A stretch of 64,000 bases of DNA, taken from contig DBMR01000024.1 of NCBI GenBank assembly GCA_002298785.1, positions 1 to 64,000 of the forward strand, read 5' to 3'. A program made the position numbers and the translations under genes. This DNA comes from Verrucomicrobia subdivision 3 bacterium UBA693. GTDB lineage: Bacteria > Verrucomicrobiota > Verrucomicrobiia > Limisphaerales > UBA8199. Position 1 is the stretch's first letter. Each line of letters begins with the position of its first letter. The notes under the pieces are model-generated. The model searched no databases. It saw only the letters and a list, made by a program, of their open reading frames with translations, and had not been told where the DNA came from. Shown in pieces: positions 25,359 through 35,046 of the stretch.

Positions 25359-25440
25359 GTTTAAGGGGGGTGCGGGCTGCTCCGAGGATTTCGTGCTTCT
25401 CGGGCGCTGATAGTTGCCGCTTGAATTCGGAAGCTCCAGG

Positions 25441-27003
25441 TCACTTGGCTACTTCGACGCAGCGGGTCTCACGAATAACGGTCACTTTGATTTGGCCGGG
25501 ATACTGCAGCTCGTTTTCCACGCGGTGAGCCAGGTTGCGGGCCAGGGCATAGGCCTGCTCGTCGTTGATTTCAGTGGGTAGAACAAACACCCGCAACTCG
25601 CGGCCAGCCTGCAGGGCGTAGGCCTTATCAACTCCAGGACAGCCGGTCGCAATTTTTTCCAAATCCTCGATGCGGCGCAAGTAAGTCGCCATGCTCTCGG
25701 AGCGCGCGCCTGGGCGTGAAGCGCTGATGGCATCGGCGGCGCTCACCAGGCCTCCCCAGGGGCCGATGGCGGGCACGTCGTTGTGATGCGAAGCCACGCC
25801 GTTGACCACCGCTTCGGACTCGCCGTAGCGCTTGATAATCTCCGCGCCGGTGATCGCGTGCGGGCCCTCGATTTCGTGATCCACAGCCTTGCCAATATCG
25901 TGCAGCAGACCGGCGCGTTTTGCGATTTGTGGATCAAGGCCCAATTCCGCGGCCATCAGGCTCATGAGGTGCGCCACCTCGACCGAATGGTCCAGAATAT
26001 TTTGTGAATAGCTGCGGCGGAAATGCAGGCGGCCCAGCAGCTTGACAATCTCCGGTTGCATGGGGGGCAGACCGGCACGGCGCACGGCGTCCTCACCCAA
26101 CCGCGTAATGGCCTCATTCATTTCCTGGGTGACCAGGGCCACTACTTCCTCGATGCGTGTCGGGTGAATCCGGCCATCGGCAATTAATCGAACCATCGTC
26201 TCCCGCGCGACCTCCCGTCGGACCGGGTCGAAACTGGAAAGCAGAACCGCGCCGGGCGCATCTTCGATCAAGACCGTTACCCCCGTGGCGGCTTCAAAGG
26301 CACGAATGTTCCGGCCTTCGCGTCCGATGATCCGGCCTTTGATTTCATCGCCATTCAAGGGAATGCTCGACGTGGTGTTGTCAAAAGTCTGGTTGCCGGC
26401 GTAGCGCTGAATCGCCACGGTGATGATTTGCCGGGCCTTTTCCTCGGCGCGTGCCTTGGCCTCGTCGATGATATGTCGGGCGAGGGTATTGGCGTGGTGC
26501 AGGGATTCCTGCTCGACGCGTTTGAGCAAGGCTTCGCGAGCCTGGGCTTCGGTGAGCGCCGCGGTTTGCTGCAATTGTTCCCGCGCCTGGTTCAGCAATG
26601 ACTGCGCCTCAACCTCCTGCCGCCCCAAGTCGCTTTGCCGCTGTTTAAGAACTTCCTTTTGTTCCTGCAGGCTTTTTTCCGTCTCCACGATGCGCTGCAG
26701 TTGGGCGTTGATCAAACCCTCCCGCTCGCTCAGCCGCTTTTCGAGCTCGGCGCGTTCCAGGCGCCGCGCCGTGAAGGAATCCTCAACTTGTTGCCGTAGT
26801 TGCAGGGTTTCCTGGCTGGCGGCGATCCGGGCATCGCGGAGAATCACTTCGGCGTCACTTTTGGCTTTCGACAGGAGGGCTTCAAATTCGAGGGCGCGGA
26901 CCTTTGACATGCTGCGATCCCGCCACCAGAGCAGCAAATAACAAGACACCGCGCCCATCACCAACATCGCGGTTAGTTCCAGTATCTTTAACCAAAAAGT
27001 CAT
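25441..27003 (-). CDS. rny: Ribonuclease Y
   Basis: A 520-residue membrane-bound endoribonuclease that starts mRNA decay. Domains in order: N-terminal membrane helix (residues 5-26), a long coiled coil (about 40-190), a KH RNA-binding domain (IIGREGRNIRAFE near residue 217) and an HD hydrolase domain (LLHDIGKAVDHE near residue 370). The length matches the family. It overlaps the upstream 5-formyl-THF cyclo-ligase gene by 4 bp, so the two are translationally coupled. Confidence 0.95.
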   Translation of the reverse strand: MTFWLKILELTAMLVMGAVSCYLLLWWRDRSMSKVRALEFEALLSKAKSDAEVILRDARIAASQETLQLRQQVEDSFTARRLERAELEKRLSEREGLINAQLQRIVETEKSLQEQKEVLKQRQSDLGRQEVEAQSLLNQAREQLQQTAALTEAQAREALLKRVEQESLHHANTLARHIIDEAKARAEEKARQIITVAIQRYAGNQTFDNTTSSIPLNGDEIKGRIIGREGRNIRAFEAATGVTVLIEDAPGAVLLSSFDPVRREVARETMVRLIADGRIHPTRIEEVVALVTQEMNEAITRLGEDAVRRAGLPPMQPEIVKLLGRLHFRRSYSQNILDHSVEVAHLMSLMAAELGLDPQIAKRAGLLHDIGKAVDHEIEGPHAITGAEIIKRYGESEAVVNGVASHHNDVPAIGPWGGLVSAADAISASRPGARSESMATYLRRIEDLEKIATGCPGVDKAYALQAGRELRVFVLPTEINDEQAYALARNLAHRVENELQYPGQIKVTVIRETRCVEVAK

Positions 27004-27590
27004 GCCACAACCCCGCCCGATTCATTCACCCAGATCCAGCGCGTGGGCGTCAAAATGCAAGTCAACTGTTCATCGTGCGGCTCCGTAGGAATGTGGCTCA
27101 CCAATTGTTCGTCAAAAGCCACGCCGCATTTAATCGCGTGAAGGCCCGCCAGGAGTCGGTCATAAAAACCTTTACCCCGACCGAGGCGGTGCCCCTGCGA
27201 ATCAAAGCCTACTCCAGGCACGAGGATCAAGTCCAGTCGGTTTAGTTCCAAATCGGGGCAGTGCGCTCCCGGTTCGCGGATTCCGTACATTCCCGGAACC
27301 AGGTCTTCTTCCAGCACTTTCACTTCCCGATAAACATAGCCGGTCGTTTTGGAATCGAAGCAAGGTAATGCCGCCGTTTTGCCCTGGCCCAGCGCCAGTC
27401 GGATCCATGGCCAGAGATCCAGTTCGTCCGGGAGCGGCGCGAAAAAGGCCACGGTCTTCGCGGACTGCCACGCCTTCTGAGCGGTAAGCAGCCCCAGCGC
27501 GCGGGCGGAAGCCGCTTGCCGCTGCTCGCTGTCGATCTGGCGCAGGCGGGTTCGAATCTCGGACCGCAGCGCCGCCTTCCGCTCTTCCAT
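27000..27590 (-). CDS. 5-formyltetrahydrofolate cyclo-ligase
   Basis: A protein of about 196 residues that uses ATP to turn 5-formyl-THF into 5,10-methenyl-THF. The signature GVGFDSQGHRLGRGKGFYDR (C-terminal third) is the ATP- and folate-binding motif. Two further in-frame ATGs lie upstream (27614, 27638). I chose MEERKAALR at 27590 because family members start close to this Lys/Arg-rich helix and it leaves the rarA stop (27598) outside the gene; 27614 would overlap rarA by 17 bp. It ends in a 4 bp overlap with rny. Confidence 0.9.
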   Translation of the reverse strand: MEERKAALRSEIRTRLRQIDSEQRQAASARALGLLTAQKAWQSAKTVAFFAPLPDELDLWPWIRLALGQGKTAALPCFDSKTTGYVYREVKVLEEDLVPGMYGIREPGAHCPDLELNRLDLILVPGVGFDSQGHRLGRGKGFYDRLLAGLHAIKCGVAFDEQLVSHIPTEPHDEQLTCILTPTRWIWVNESGGVVA

Positions 27591-27597
27591 GGCTGGA

Positions 27598-28998
27598 TCA
27601 GTGCGGCGGTTCATTTTTGCTGGACGGGTCGGTGGCACTGCGGCGCAGTTGCTGCATTTGTTCGCGCCAAATCATCAAGCGGGCTTTGATCTTCTTTTCC
27701 ACGCCTTGCTCGGTGGGTTCGTAATAGCGGCGTTCCGCTCCGAGATAGTCCTGCGCCACGAAATGGCCCGGGTGATCGTGGGCGTATTGGTAGCCTTCCC
27801 CATGACCCAGGCGTTTGGCGCCGACGTAGGATCCATCCCGCAGATGCTCCGGCACCGCCAACGTGCGGCCAGAGGCAACATCCGCCAGCGCCGCATCGAT
27901 CGATTGGACGACGGTGTTGCTTTTGGCAGCCGTGGCGATGTAAATCGTGGCTTCGGCCAGGGGGATGCGCGCTTCCGGCCATCCGACAAATTCCGCCGCC
28001 TGGCAGGCCGCCTGGGCGAGCACCAGGGCCATGGGATCTGCCAACCCGACGTCTTCCGCGGCATGGATCACCAGGCGCCGCGCAATGAAGCGCGGATCTT
28101 CGCCCGCATGGATCATCTTCGCCAGCCAGTAGAGCGCCGCATCCGGATCGCTGCCGCGCATCGACTTGATAAACGCGGAGATGGTGTCGTAATGCGCATC
28201 TTCACTATCATAGACCACCGCCTTCTTTTGGATGCTCTGTTCGGCCACCGCGAGGGTCAGGTGGATTTCTCCCGAGGGCAGGGGATCGGTGGTCAGCGCG
28301 GCGATTTCCAGCGCGTTCAGTCCTTTGCGCGCGTCGCCGTCGGCGACCTTTGCCAGGTGTTTCAACGCGGTTTCCTCAGCGCGAATCTTTAGATAACCCA
28401 GTCCGCGCTCGGGATCCTCAAGAGCCCGGCGCAACAACCCGAGCAGTTCCTCCTCGCTTAGCGGGCGCAATTCGAAAATTTGTGACCGCGACACCAGCGG
28501 GGAATTGACGAAAAAGAACGGGTTGTGAGTGGTAGCCCCAATCAGCCGCACCACTCCGCCTTCCACATCGGGCAATAACACGTCCTGCTGCGCTTTGTTG
28601 AAGCGATGGATTTCATCCACGAAAAGGATGGTGGATTGGCCGGTGTTGGCCAGGCGGTTGGCGGCGGTGGCGAGCACCCGGCGCATGTCGGTGACGTTGG
28701 ATTCCACGCCGCTGAGCCGTTCGAAACGGCTGCGCGTTTGCAGGGCGATGATATGGGCCAGGCTGGTCTTGCCGGTGCCGGGAGGTCCGTAAAATATCAG
28801 CGATTGAATGCGGTCGGCTTCGATCGCGCGGCGCAGGAGTTGACCGGGCCCGAGAATGTGCGATTGGCCGACATACTCGGAGAGGTTGCGGGGGCGCAGG
28901 CGTGCGGCCAGGGGAGCGTGCGAAGGACCGTGAGCGGCCGCAGGAGCAGCGCTGGCTTCCTGCGCCGCGGGCCCCGGAAATAGCTCATGCTGCGCCAT
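27598..28998 (-). CDS. rarA: Replication-associated recombination protein A (RarA/MgsA, AAA+ ATPase)
   Basis: A 466-residue clamp-loader-like ATPase acting at stalled replication forks. Walker A is GPPGTGKTS near residue 72, Walker B is LFVDEIHRF, with sensor 1 around GATTHNP. The C-terminal half (KSMRGSDPDAALYWLAKM) is the MgsA tetramerisation domain. The first 30 residues are Ala/Pro-rich. It is the first gene of a rarA, cyclo-ligase, rny run on this strand. Confidence 0.94.
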   Translation of the reverse strand: MAQHELFPGPAAQEASAAPAAAHGPSHAPLAARLRPRNLSEYVGQSHILGPGQLLRRAIEADRIQSLIFYGPPGTGKTSLAHIIALQTRSRFERLSGVESNVTDMRRVLATAANRLANTGQSTILFVDEIHRFNKAQQDVLLPDVEGGVVRLIGATTHNPFFFVNSPLVSRSQIFELRPLSEEELLGLLRRALEDPERGLGYLKIRAEETALKHLAKVADGDARKGLNALEIAALTTDPLPSGEIHLTLAVAEQSIQKKAVVYDSEDAHYDTISAFIKSMRGSDPDAALYWLAKMIHAGEDPRFIARRLVIHAAEDVGLADPMALVLAQAACQAAEFVGWPEARIPLAEATIYIATAAKSNTVVQSIDAALADVASGRTLAVPEHLRDGSYVGAKRLGHGEGYQYAHDHPGHFVAQDYLGAERRYYEPTEQGVEKKIKARLMIWREQMQQLRRSATDPSSKNEPPH

Positions 28999-29414
28999 GC
29001 GTGAAGAGTAGCACTCTCCTCCGACCGCCCAAACAAAAAACCCCGCCAGTGCCGTGTATAACAGTTCCTTTGAACTTGTTAGAAACAGGTGGGACCCACC
29101 ACGCTGCTTTCGACTTCCAGTTAAGGCCTGTCGGCCACAGACACGGTTTAAGTCCCTTGGTTACTCACTTACGGTTCAAGGACATAGTTTCTAATCACGA
29201 GCATAGGCAGGGTAAATTCAAAAATTCACGCTGCAAAACTCCTGGCAAAGAACGCGCGCGCTTTCACGCAGCGATGTTTTTATTATCAGGTTTTTCCGCC
29301 AATTCTCAAGCCAAAAAATTCAGTCGCGCGATTGTCACGTCGGCCGGCTTCGCTCGTGAGGGAGGATCGGTGATGGATTTGCTTTTGCTTTGGATGTGGT
29401 CCAGACTTCCGCCC
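28999..29414. other. Divergent intergenic region (rarA / asparagine synthetase)
   Basis: This 416 bp gap must hold promoters for both flanking genes. A GGGAGG ribosome site followed by ATG at 29373 opens a 14-codon extension (MDLLLLWMWSRLPP) that is in frame with the asparagine synthetase. No RNA gene or operator was recognised. Confidence 0.4.
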
Positions 29415-31328
29415 ATGTGCGGCTTTGCCGGATTCCATGCTCCCCGCGGCCTTTCGGAAAATGCCCTGACCCTGGCGCGACAAATGGGTGAGCAACTCCG
29501 GCACCGTGGCCCGAACGATTCCGGAGAATGGCTCGACCCGGTGGTGGCCACGGCGCTGGCCTTTCGACGATTGTCCATCCTTGATCTGAGCCGATTTGGT
29601 CATCAGCCCATGGTGACTGCGGATGGCCGGTTCGCACTCATGATGAATGGGGAGATTTACAATCACGCGGGCCTCCGCACCGAGTTGGAGCGCCTGGGGC
29701 ATGCCTTTTGCGGCCACTCCGACACGGAAGTTTTGTTGCAGGGGATCGTCGCCTGGGGACTGGAGGCCACGCTGCAACGGTGCGTGGGAATGTATGCCGT
29801 GGCCCTGGTGGATACGCAGGAACGTCTGCTCCTGCTGGCCCGGGATCGCCTCGGCGAAAAGCCGCTGTATTACGGTTGGAGCAACCATCATTTTTTCTTC
29901 GGCTCCGAGATTGCCGCGTTTCGACCGCACCCGGCTTTTGCGCGAGAGGTTGACCGGGGTGCGCTGGGATTATATCTGCGCTACGGCTATGTACCATCGC
30001 CGCATTGCATCCTGGCCGGATTTCGTAAATTGGCCCCGGGCTGCATCCTGGCCCTGGCCTTGGATGGCAGCGCGACTCCGGGCGCGGAGAAGCTTCGACG
30101 TTACTGGTCCCTGCCCAAACCAGACGAGGATGGGTCCTTTCGAGGTACGCCGGAGGAATACGCAGACGGATTGGAGGACCTGCTGCGCAAAACCATCCGG
30201 ATGCAGATGGTTGCGGACGTACCCGTGGGTGCTTTTCTCTCCGGTGGCATTGATTCTTCCACCATCGTCGCGCTGATGCAAGCCCAGGGGAACAGGCCGG
30301 TAAAGACTTTCAGTATCGGCTTTCCGGACGCTCGCCTCGACGAATCGGCGCACGCGGAGCGAATCGCAAAGCACCTCGGCACCGATCATCAGACCTGGCG
30401 CTTTGAAGATTCAGAAGTGCTGAGCCTGACGGAGAAAGTTTCACAGGCGTACTCGGAGCCGTTTGCGGACGATTCGCAATTGCCCACGCTCGCGCTCTCG
30501 AGGCTCGCGGCCCAACAGGTGACGGTTTCTCTTTCCGGAGATGGTGGAGATGAATTGTTCCACGGTTATGGCCGATACGCGCAATCATTTCGCCGCTGGC
30601 AAGAGATGCGACGATTCCCCGGCCTCCACGCAGGCTGGTCGTGCGCGATCAACACCGCTGCGGCAGGTGTGAAATTGCTCCCGGATTCACCACCAAAACG
30701 GAGATGGCTCAGCCTTTTGGGCAAGGGGCGCGAGCAATGGCTGGCAAAAGATCTGGCCGCTTATTATCGTCACCGTGTTTCCGTGGTAAAAAACCCCGAT
30801 CTGTTCCTGGCCAGGCCGGAAGCGGGCCGGGAATGTTTTGATGACGTTGGCCCCGTCAGCGCGCCTCAAGAGACTGTCTCCTGGCTGGCATATCTGGATG
30901 AGCAAACCTACCTGCCGGACCATGTTTTGGTCAAAGTGGACCGGGCGGCCATGGCCTACAGCCTTGAGACTCGTATTCCACTCCTGGATCACCGCATCGT
31001 CGAGTATGCAGCGAAAGTCTCGCACCAGGTTAAGCACTTTCAGGGTAAACCCAAGTGGCCACTGCGCCGACTCCTCCATAAGCGCGTACCGGTGGAACTT
31101 TGGGAGCGTCCCAAAATGGGCTTTGGCACTCCGATGGGCCGGTGGCTGTGCGGGCCGCTACGCGACTGGGCGGAGGCCCAACTGGCCCCGGAGCGATTAC
31201 GTCGGGAGGGCTTTTTCGACTGCGAAGAGCTGCGCCGCTGTTGGACGGAGCATCAACAGGGAAAGCGCAACCGCGCCTCGTTACTCTGGCATGTGCTGGT
31301 TTTCCAGGCCTGGTTCCTGGCGTTTTGA
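29415..31328 (+). CDS. asnB: Asparagine synthetase (glutamine-hydrolysing)
   Basis: A 637-residue enzyme that makes asparagine from aspartate, ATP and glutamine. The start at 29415 is set by the catalytic N terminus: after Met removal, Cys of MCGFAGF is the class II glutaminase nucleophile. RHRGPNDSGEW and MNGEIYNH are glutaminase motifs. The synthetase half has the PP-loop LSGGIDSSTIVALM (near residue 275) and SLSGDGGDELFHGY. A strong ribosome site lies 42 bp upstream at another ATG, which leaves the start in some doubt. Homologues also amidate sugars in exopolysaccharide loci, but no such genes are adjacent here. Confidence 0.9.
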   Translation: MCGFAGFHAPRGLSENALTLARQMGEQLRHRGPNDSGEWLDPVVATALAFRRLSILDLSRFGHQPMVTADGRFALMMNGEIYNHAGLRTELERLGHAFCGHSDTEVLLQGIVAWGLEATLQRCVGMYAVALVDTQERLLLLARDRLGEKPLYYGWSNHHFFFGSEIAAFRPHPAFAREVDRGALGLYLRYGYVPSPHCILAGFRKLAPGCILALALDGSATPGAEKLRRYWSLPKPDEDGSFRGTPEEYADGLEDLLRKTIRMQMVADVPVGAFLSGGIDSSTIVALMQAQGNRPVKTFSIGFPDARLDESAHAERIAKHLGTDHQTWRFEDSEVLSLTEKVSQAYSEPFADDSQLPTLALSRLAAQQVTVSLSGDGGDELFHGYGRYAQSFRRWQEMRRFPGLHAGWSCAINTAAAGVKLLPDSPPKRRWLSLLGKGREQWLAKDLAAYYRHRVSVVKNPDLFLARPEAGRECFDDVGPVSAPQETVSWLAYLDEQTYLPDHVLVKVDRAAMAYSLETRIPLLDHRIVEYAAKVSHQVKHFQGKPKWPLRRLLHKRVPVELWERPKMGFGTPMGRWLCGPLRDWAEAQLAPERLRREGFFDCEELRRCWTEHQQGKRNRASLLWHVLVFQAWFLAF

Positions 31329-31393
31329 CGTTGGATGAGATACCGGGCTGCTTGCGTTTGTAAAAATGTGGTGTCTATTAATGCATTGACGTG

Positions 31394-31738
31394 ATGTGTC
31401 GCACACCAGGCACGCATGAGCGCTACCGTGGCCGGAGTTTCGTCGCGGTGGTGATGCTTTTGCTTTGGGTCGGGACGTTCGTCCTGGCGTCGTCGCCCCA
31501 GCTCCACCGACTACTGCACACGGACTCCGGGGATGCCTCGCATTATTGTCTCATCACACAGATTCAGCAGCATCCCCTGGTGGCGGGCGGGATCGCCACC
31601 GTGGTGCCGGCGGCCCCAACAGCCTGTGCTGAATTTACTTTCGGCCGTCAGCTTCCCTTTGCTTCCGTATTCGATTATCGATTCGCTCCCAGTCGAGCTC
31701 CTCCATTGGCCGTTCTGACAACCACGGCTGCCAGTTGA
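31394..31738 (+). CDS. Small protein at the head of the metal-uptake operon
   Basis: A 114-residue protein with one hydrophobic segment (residues 15-32) that reads as a signal or anchor, followed by a His/Cys-containing region (QLHRLLHTDSGDASHYCLI). The His spacing and short size recall DUF2946-type metal-associated proteins, but I cannot assign it firmly. The start is ATG 31394; a GTG lies 3 bp upstream. It precedes the porin-like and ABC transporter genes on the same strand, and its histidines would fit metal handling. Confidence 0.6.
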   Translation: MCRTPGTHERYRGRSFVAVVMLLLWVGTFVLASSPQLHRLLHTDSGDASHYCLITQIQQHPLVAGGIATVVPAAPTACAEFTFGRQLPFASVFDYRFAPSRAPPLAVLTTTAAS

Positions 31739-31858
31739 GAGACGGGCTGATCGACTCCCGGCCCCTGGCTTTCAACTTGCCGCCCCAGGACGTTTCCAAG
31801 TTTAGGAGTCGGAATCCTTGCCGGGCGCGGCTTGCGCTCGCGTTTGAAGAGACAAGTA

Positions 31859-33289
31859 ATGAAGCTGAATCAATTCTTTGGGTGGACGGCCACCCTCTGC
31901 CTGGGCGTGATTTGCGCCCAGGCTCAGGATACCAACGAAGCGGCCCTGCTACGACAACAGTTGCAGTCAATGCAGGAGAAGTTCGAGAAGCAACAACAGG
32001 AGATGCGCGACAATTTCGAGCGCTTGATGCTGCAGCAGCAGGCCCAGATCGATGCCCTGCGTCAGCAAATCTCCGCCATGCAAACCAACGGGCCTAGCCT
32101 GGCTGCCACGACCAACCCCGCTCCCGTCGTGGCCGTCACGACCAACACCGTTCCTGCCGGACCCTCGACGGAAGAGGTCGACGAGTTGAAACAGCGGGTC
32201 GAGGAGTTAACCACCGCTTCCAAGCGGACTTTTATCAGCCAAATGAACCCCGGAATCGGGTTTGTGATGGATTCGATTTTCTCCTACACCAGCCGCGGTA
32301 ATGACGCGACCGGACAGGATCGTCCGGGTGGATTCGACGCCTTTTTGCGAACCGCGGAGTTGAGTCTGGAGGCATCGGTGGATCCCTTCGCCCGGCTGTA
32401 TGGCGTGATTGCGGGATCGGCGGATGCCCGGACTGGGGAAACCGCTCTGGGGGTGGAAGAGGCGGCGGTGGTGACCACTTCGCTGCCCTGGCATCTCACC
32501 GTCCAAGGAGGGCGGTTCTTCGGGGAGTTTGGACGCTTCTCCTACCTGCACGATCATGACCTGCCTTTTGTTTACCGTCCACTGGTCCTGGACCGTTACA
32601 TCGGTGGCGAATCGCGGACGGACGGCTTGCAGGTGAATTATCTCCTTCCCACCGAGCACTACTTTAGCCTCACGGCGGGCGTGGGTAACGGTTTCGGTGC
32701 CGAAGCTGGACCGACTCCGCCCACCGGTTACCGGAGTTTGAGCGGAATTAATTATTTCGGGCGATTTTCAACGTACTTCGATCTTTCGCCCAACTTAAAC
32801 CTGGAAACCGGCATCTCCGGTTTGGCCAACTCGCGGGCCGATGGCGCTTTTGGCGACCCGGTCGCGCGTGACCGCTATATTGGCGGGGCGGACATTACGC
32901 TGCGCTACCAACCTCTGGGCAGCAATATTCGCGAGGGCTATGTCTGGGGTACCGAAGTGTTGGTGAACTCCGCGAACTTCGAGACCATGCCTGGAATGTT
33001 CACCCGCGAGAACGCCGTGGGTGTTTATTCGTATTTCGAGAAAAAGCTAAGTCGTCAGTTCAAGGCCGGATTTCTGTTCGACTGGTTGCAGAATCCCTCG
33101 AATCCGCGCGAGGAGACCTACCGCTACTCGCCTTACGTCACTTGGAATCCAAGCGAATTTCAGTTCTTGCGCCTGCAATACAGTCACACGGAACCGAGAG
33201 GCGAAGGCAGCCCGCAAAACTCCGATGCGATCTACCTGCAGTGGGACGCGATCATTGGGCGTCATGTACACGGGTTCAAACAGCGGTGA
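31859..33289 (+). CDS. Porin-like outer-membrane protein with coiled-coil N terminus
   Basis: A 476-residue protein. After the signal peptide (about residues 1-23) comes a Gln/Glu-rich coiled coil (residues 28-72) and a Thr/Asn/Ala-rich linker. A second short coil leads into a beta barrel of about 340 residues with many aromatic-ended strands (such as GRFFGEFGRFSYLHDHD). The coil may form a periplasmic trimer stalk, as in some large porins. Its place 24 bp before a metal ABC binding protein suggests it lets the same metal or its complex through the outer membrane. The start ATG 31859 gives a clean signal peptide. Confidence 0.75.
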   Translation: MKLNQFFGWTATLCLGVICAQAQDTNEAALLRQQLQSMQEKFEKQQQEMRDNFERLMLQQQAQIDALRQQISAMQTNGPSLAATTNPAPVVAVTTNTVPAGPSTEEVDELKQRVEELTTASKRTFISQMNPGIGFVMDSIFSYTSRGNDATGQDRPGGFDAFLRTAELSLEASVDPFARLYGVIAGSADARTGETALGVEEAAVVTTSLPWHLTVQGGRFFGEFGRFSYLHDHDLPFVYRPLVLDRYIGGESRTDGLQVNYLLPTEHYFSLTAGVGNGFGAEAGPTPPTGYRSLSGINYFGRFSTYFDLSPNLNLETGISGLANSRADGAFGDPVARDRYIGGADITLRYQPLGSNIREGYVWGTEVLVNSANFETMPGMFTRENAVGVYSYFEKKLSRQFKAGFLFDWLQNPSNPREETYRYSPYVTWNPSEFQFLRLQYSHTEPRGEGSPQNSDAIYLQWDAIIGRHVHGFKQR

Positions 33290-33313
33290 AGCCTCGTCCG
33301 AGAAAGCAAATTT

Positions 33314-34252
33314 ATGAAACTTAAATTATGGTTATTCACCTCGGCCATCGTCTTGACGTTGGCGGGACCGCAGCCGGCTTGGGCCGCCAAAAAGATTCGC
33401 ATCATCACCACCCTGCCGGAATTGGCGGAGTTCACCCGCGCGATTGGAGGAGAGTTGGTGGAGGTTGAGAGCCTGGCCACGGGCGTGGAGGACCCTCATG
33501 GGGTGCCGATGAAGCCCAGCTTTGTTCCCAAGCTCAGCCGGGCCGACGCCGTGGTGGTGCAGGGGTTGGAACTGGAGCACGCCTTCATGCCGGGCCTGAT
33601 CGACGCTTGCAAGAACCCCAAGATCCAGGCAGGCAAGCCCGGGTATATCGACTGTTCGGTCCACGTCCCACCGCTCGAGGTTCCCAAGAGCTTGAGCCGC
33701 ACCGAAGGTGAAATCCACCCGAATGGAAATCCGCACTACAACCTGGACCCGGTGCTCGGCAAAATGGCCGTGCAGACGATTTGCGAGGGCCTGGTGCAAA
33801 ACTTCCCGGAACATGAGGCCGAGTTTAAGGCCGGACGGGATGCTTACCTGGCGAAATTGGATCAAAAGATAGCCGAGTGGAAGGATTTGGCCGGGCCATT
33901 GAAAGGAGTGAAGTTCATTTCCTACCACAACGAGTGGGTCTACTTTAATCATCGGTATGGCCTGATTTACCTGGGAACCATCGAGCTGCGTCATGGGATT
34001 GAGCCGACGGCCAGGCATGTGGCCGACACCATCGCGCTGATGAAAACCGAGCATTGCCACATCGTGGTGCGCGAGCCCCAATTCAGCGACCGGGTGCCAA
34101 ACCAGATCGCAGCTCAGACCGGGGCGAGCCTCGTCAAGCTTCCCATCATGGTGGGCGGTGTGCCCGAGGTGAAGACCTACTTCGAGTTGATCGATTACAA
34201 CCTCAAGGCGCTGCTGGCAGCGGCAAAGGAATCAACCCCGGCCACACAATGA
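33314..34252 (+). CDS. Metal ABC transporter substrate-binding protein (ZnuA/MntC-like, cluster A-I)
   Basis: A 312-residue periplasmic binding protein with a signal peptide (residues 1-24). Likely metal ligands are His62 (in DPHG), His141 (in NPHYNLDP) and His205 (in SYHNEW), plus an acidic residue in the C-terminal lobe. These match the cluster A-I family for zinc or manganese. The flexible His-rich loop that marks many ZnuA proteins is missing, which leaves zinc, manganese and iron all possible. The ATPase and permease follow directly. Confidence 0.88.
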   Translation: MKLKLWLFTSAIVLTLAGPQPAWAAKKIRIITTLPELAEFTRAIGGELVEVESLATGVEDPHGVPMKPSFVPKLSRADAVVVQGLELEHAFMPGLIDACKNPKIQAGKPGYIDCSVHVPPLEVPKSLSRTEGEIHPNGNPHYNLDPVLGKMAVQTICEGLVQNFPEHEAEFKAGRDAYLAKLDQKIAEWKDLAGPLKGVKFISYHNEWVYFNHRYGLIYLGTIELRHGIEPTARHVADTIALMKTEHCHIVVREPQFSDRVPNQIAAQTGASLVKLPIMVGGVPEVKTYFELIDYNLKALLAAAKESTPATQ

Positions 34253-34328
34253 AGAGTCAGTCCTGGCGCTGCGCGGACACGATTGCCGACAGAGTTCCGG
34301 GACAGTTTTGGACATCAAAGCAGTAGCC

Positions 34329-35045
34329 ATGCAGGAATCCATTTTAGAGCTCGAGGATGTGGCCATCGGTTACGGCTCGAGGTTGGTGCTGGGCGGAATT
34401 AACTTCAGCCTGCAGCGAGGGAGTTTCACCGGTCTGCTCGGGAGCAACGGGGCCGGCAAGTCCACGCTGATCAAGACGATTTTGCGCATCATCCCGCCGC
34501 TGGGAGGGCGGGTGACTTTTGGCGAAACGGGGGGGCGCCCCCAGGTGTTGGGCTATGTGCCCCAGCGGGAAGCCCTCGACTCCATTTTCCTGCTCTCGAG
34601 TTTCGAAGTGGTGCTCATGGGCGCTTGTGGCCGGGTTCGGCCCGGTCGGTTCTTTGGGCGGGTGGAACGGGACTGGGCGCATCATTGTTTGCGCGAGACT
34701 GGGACGGATGATTTGAGCCGCCGGCCATTTGCCCAGCTATCCGGTGGGCAGCGGCAGCGGGTGTTGATTGCGCGAGCGCTGGCCACCCGGCCGGATTTGC
34801 TGTTGCTGGACGAGCCCACGGCCGGTATCGACGCGGCCGCCACCCAGGCCGTAATGGACCTGTTGCGGCGCCTGCACCAGGAACAACACCTCACCATCCT
34901 GATGGTGAATCACGACCTCGCGGCGGTGCGCAAATCCGTGGAACAGGTGATCTGGCTTCACCAGGGGCAGGTGCTGTTCGGCCCGGTCGGCGAACTGTTG
35001 AGCCGGGAGAAGATCGAAGAAATCATGGAATTGGAACTGGACTGA
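34329..35045 (+). CDS. Metal ABC transporter ATP-binding protein
   Basis: A 238-residue ATPase. Walker A is GSNGAGKST (near residue 40), the ABC signature is LSGGQRQRV and Walker B is LLLLDEPTAGID, followed by the switch His in VNHD. ATG 34329 is preferred; a TTG at 34308 would add seven residues. The permease begins one base after its stop codon. It is the energy subunit for the binding protein and permease beside it. Confidence 0.93.
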   Translation: MQESILELEDVAIGYGSRLVLGGINFSLQRGSFTGLLGSNGAGKSTLIKTILRIIPPLGGRVTFGETGGRPQVLGYVPQREALDSIFLLSSFEVVLMGACGRVRPGRFFGRVERDWAHHCLRETGTDDLSRRPFAQLSGGQRQRVLIARALATRPDLLLLDEPTAGIDAAATQAVMDLLRRLHQEQHLTILMVNHDLAAVRKSVEQVIWLHQGQVLFGPVGELLSREKIEEIMELELD

Positions 35046-35046
35046 C

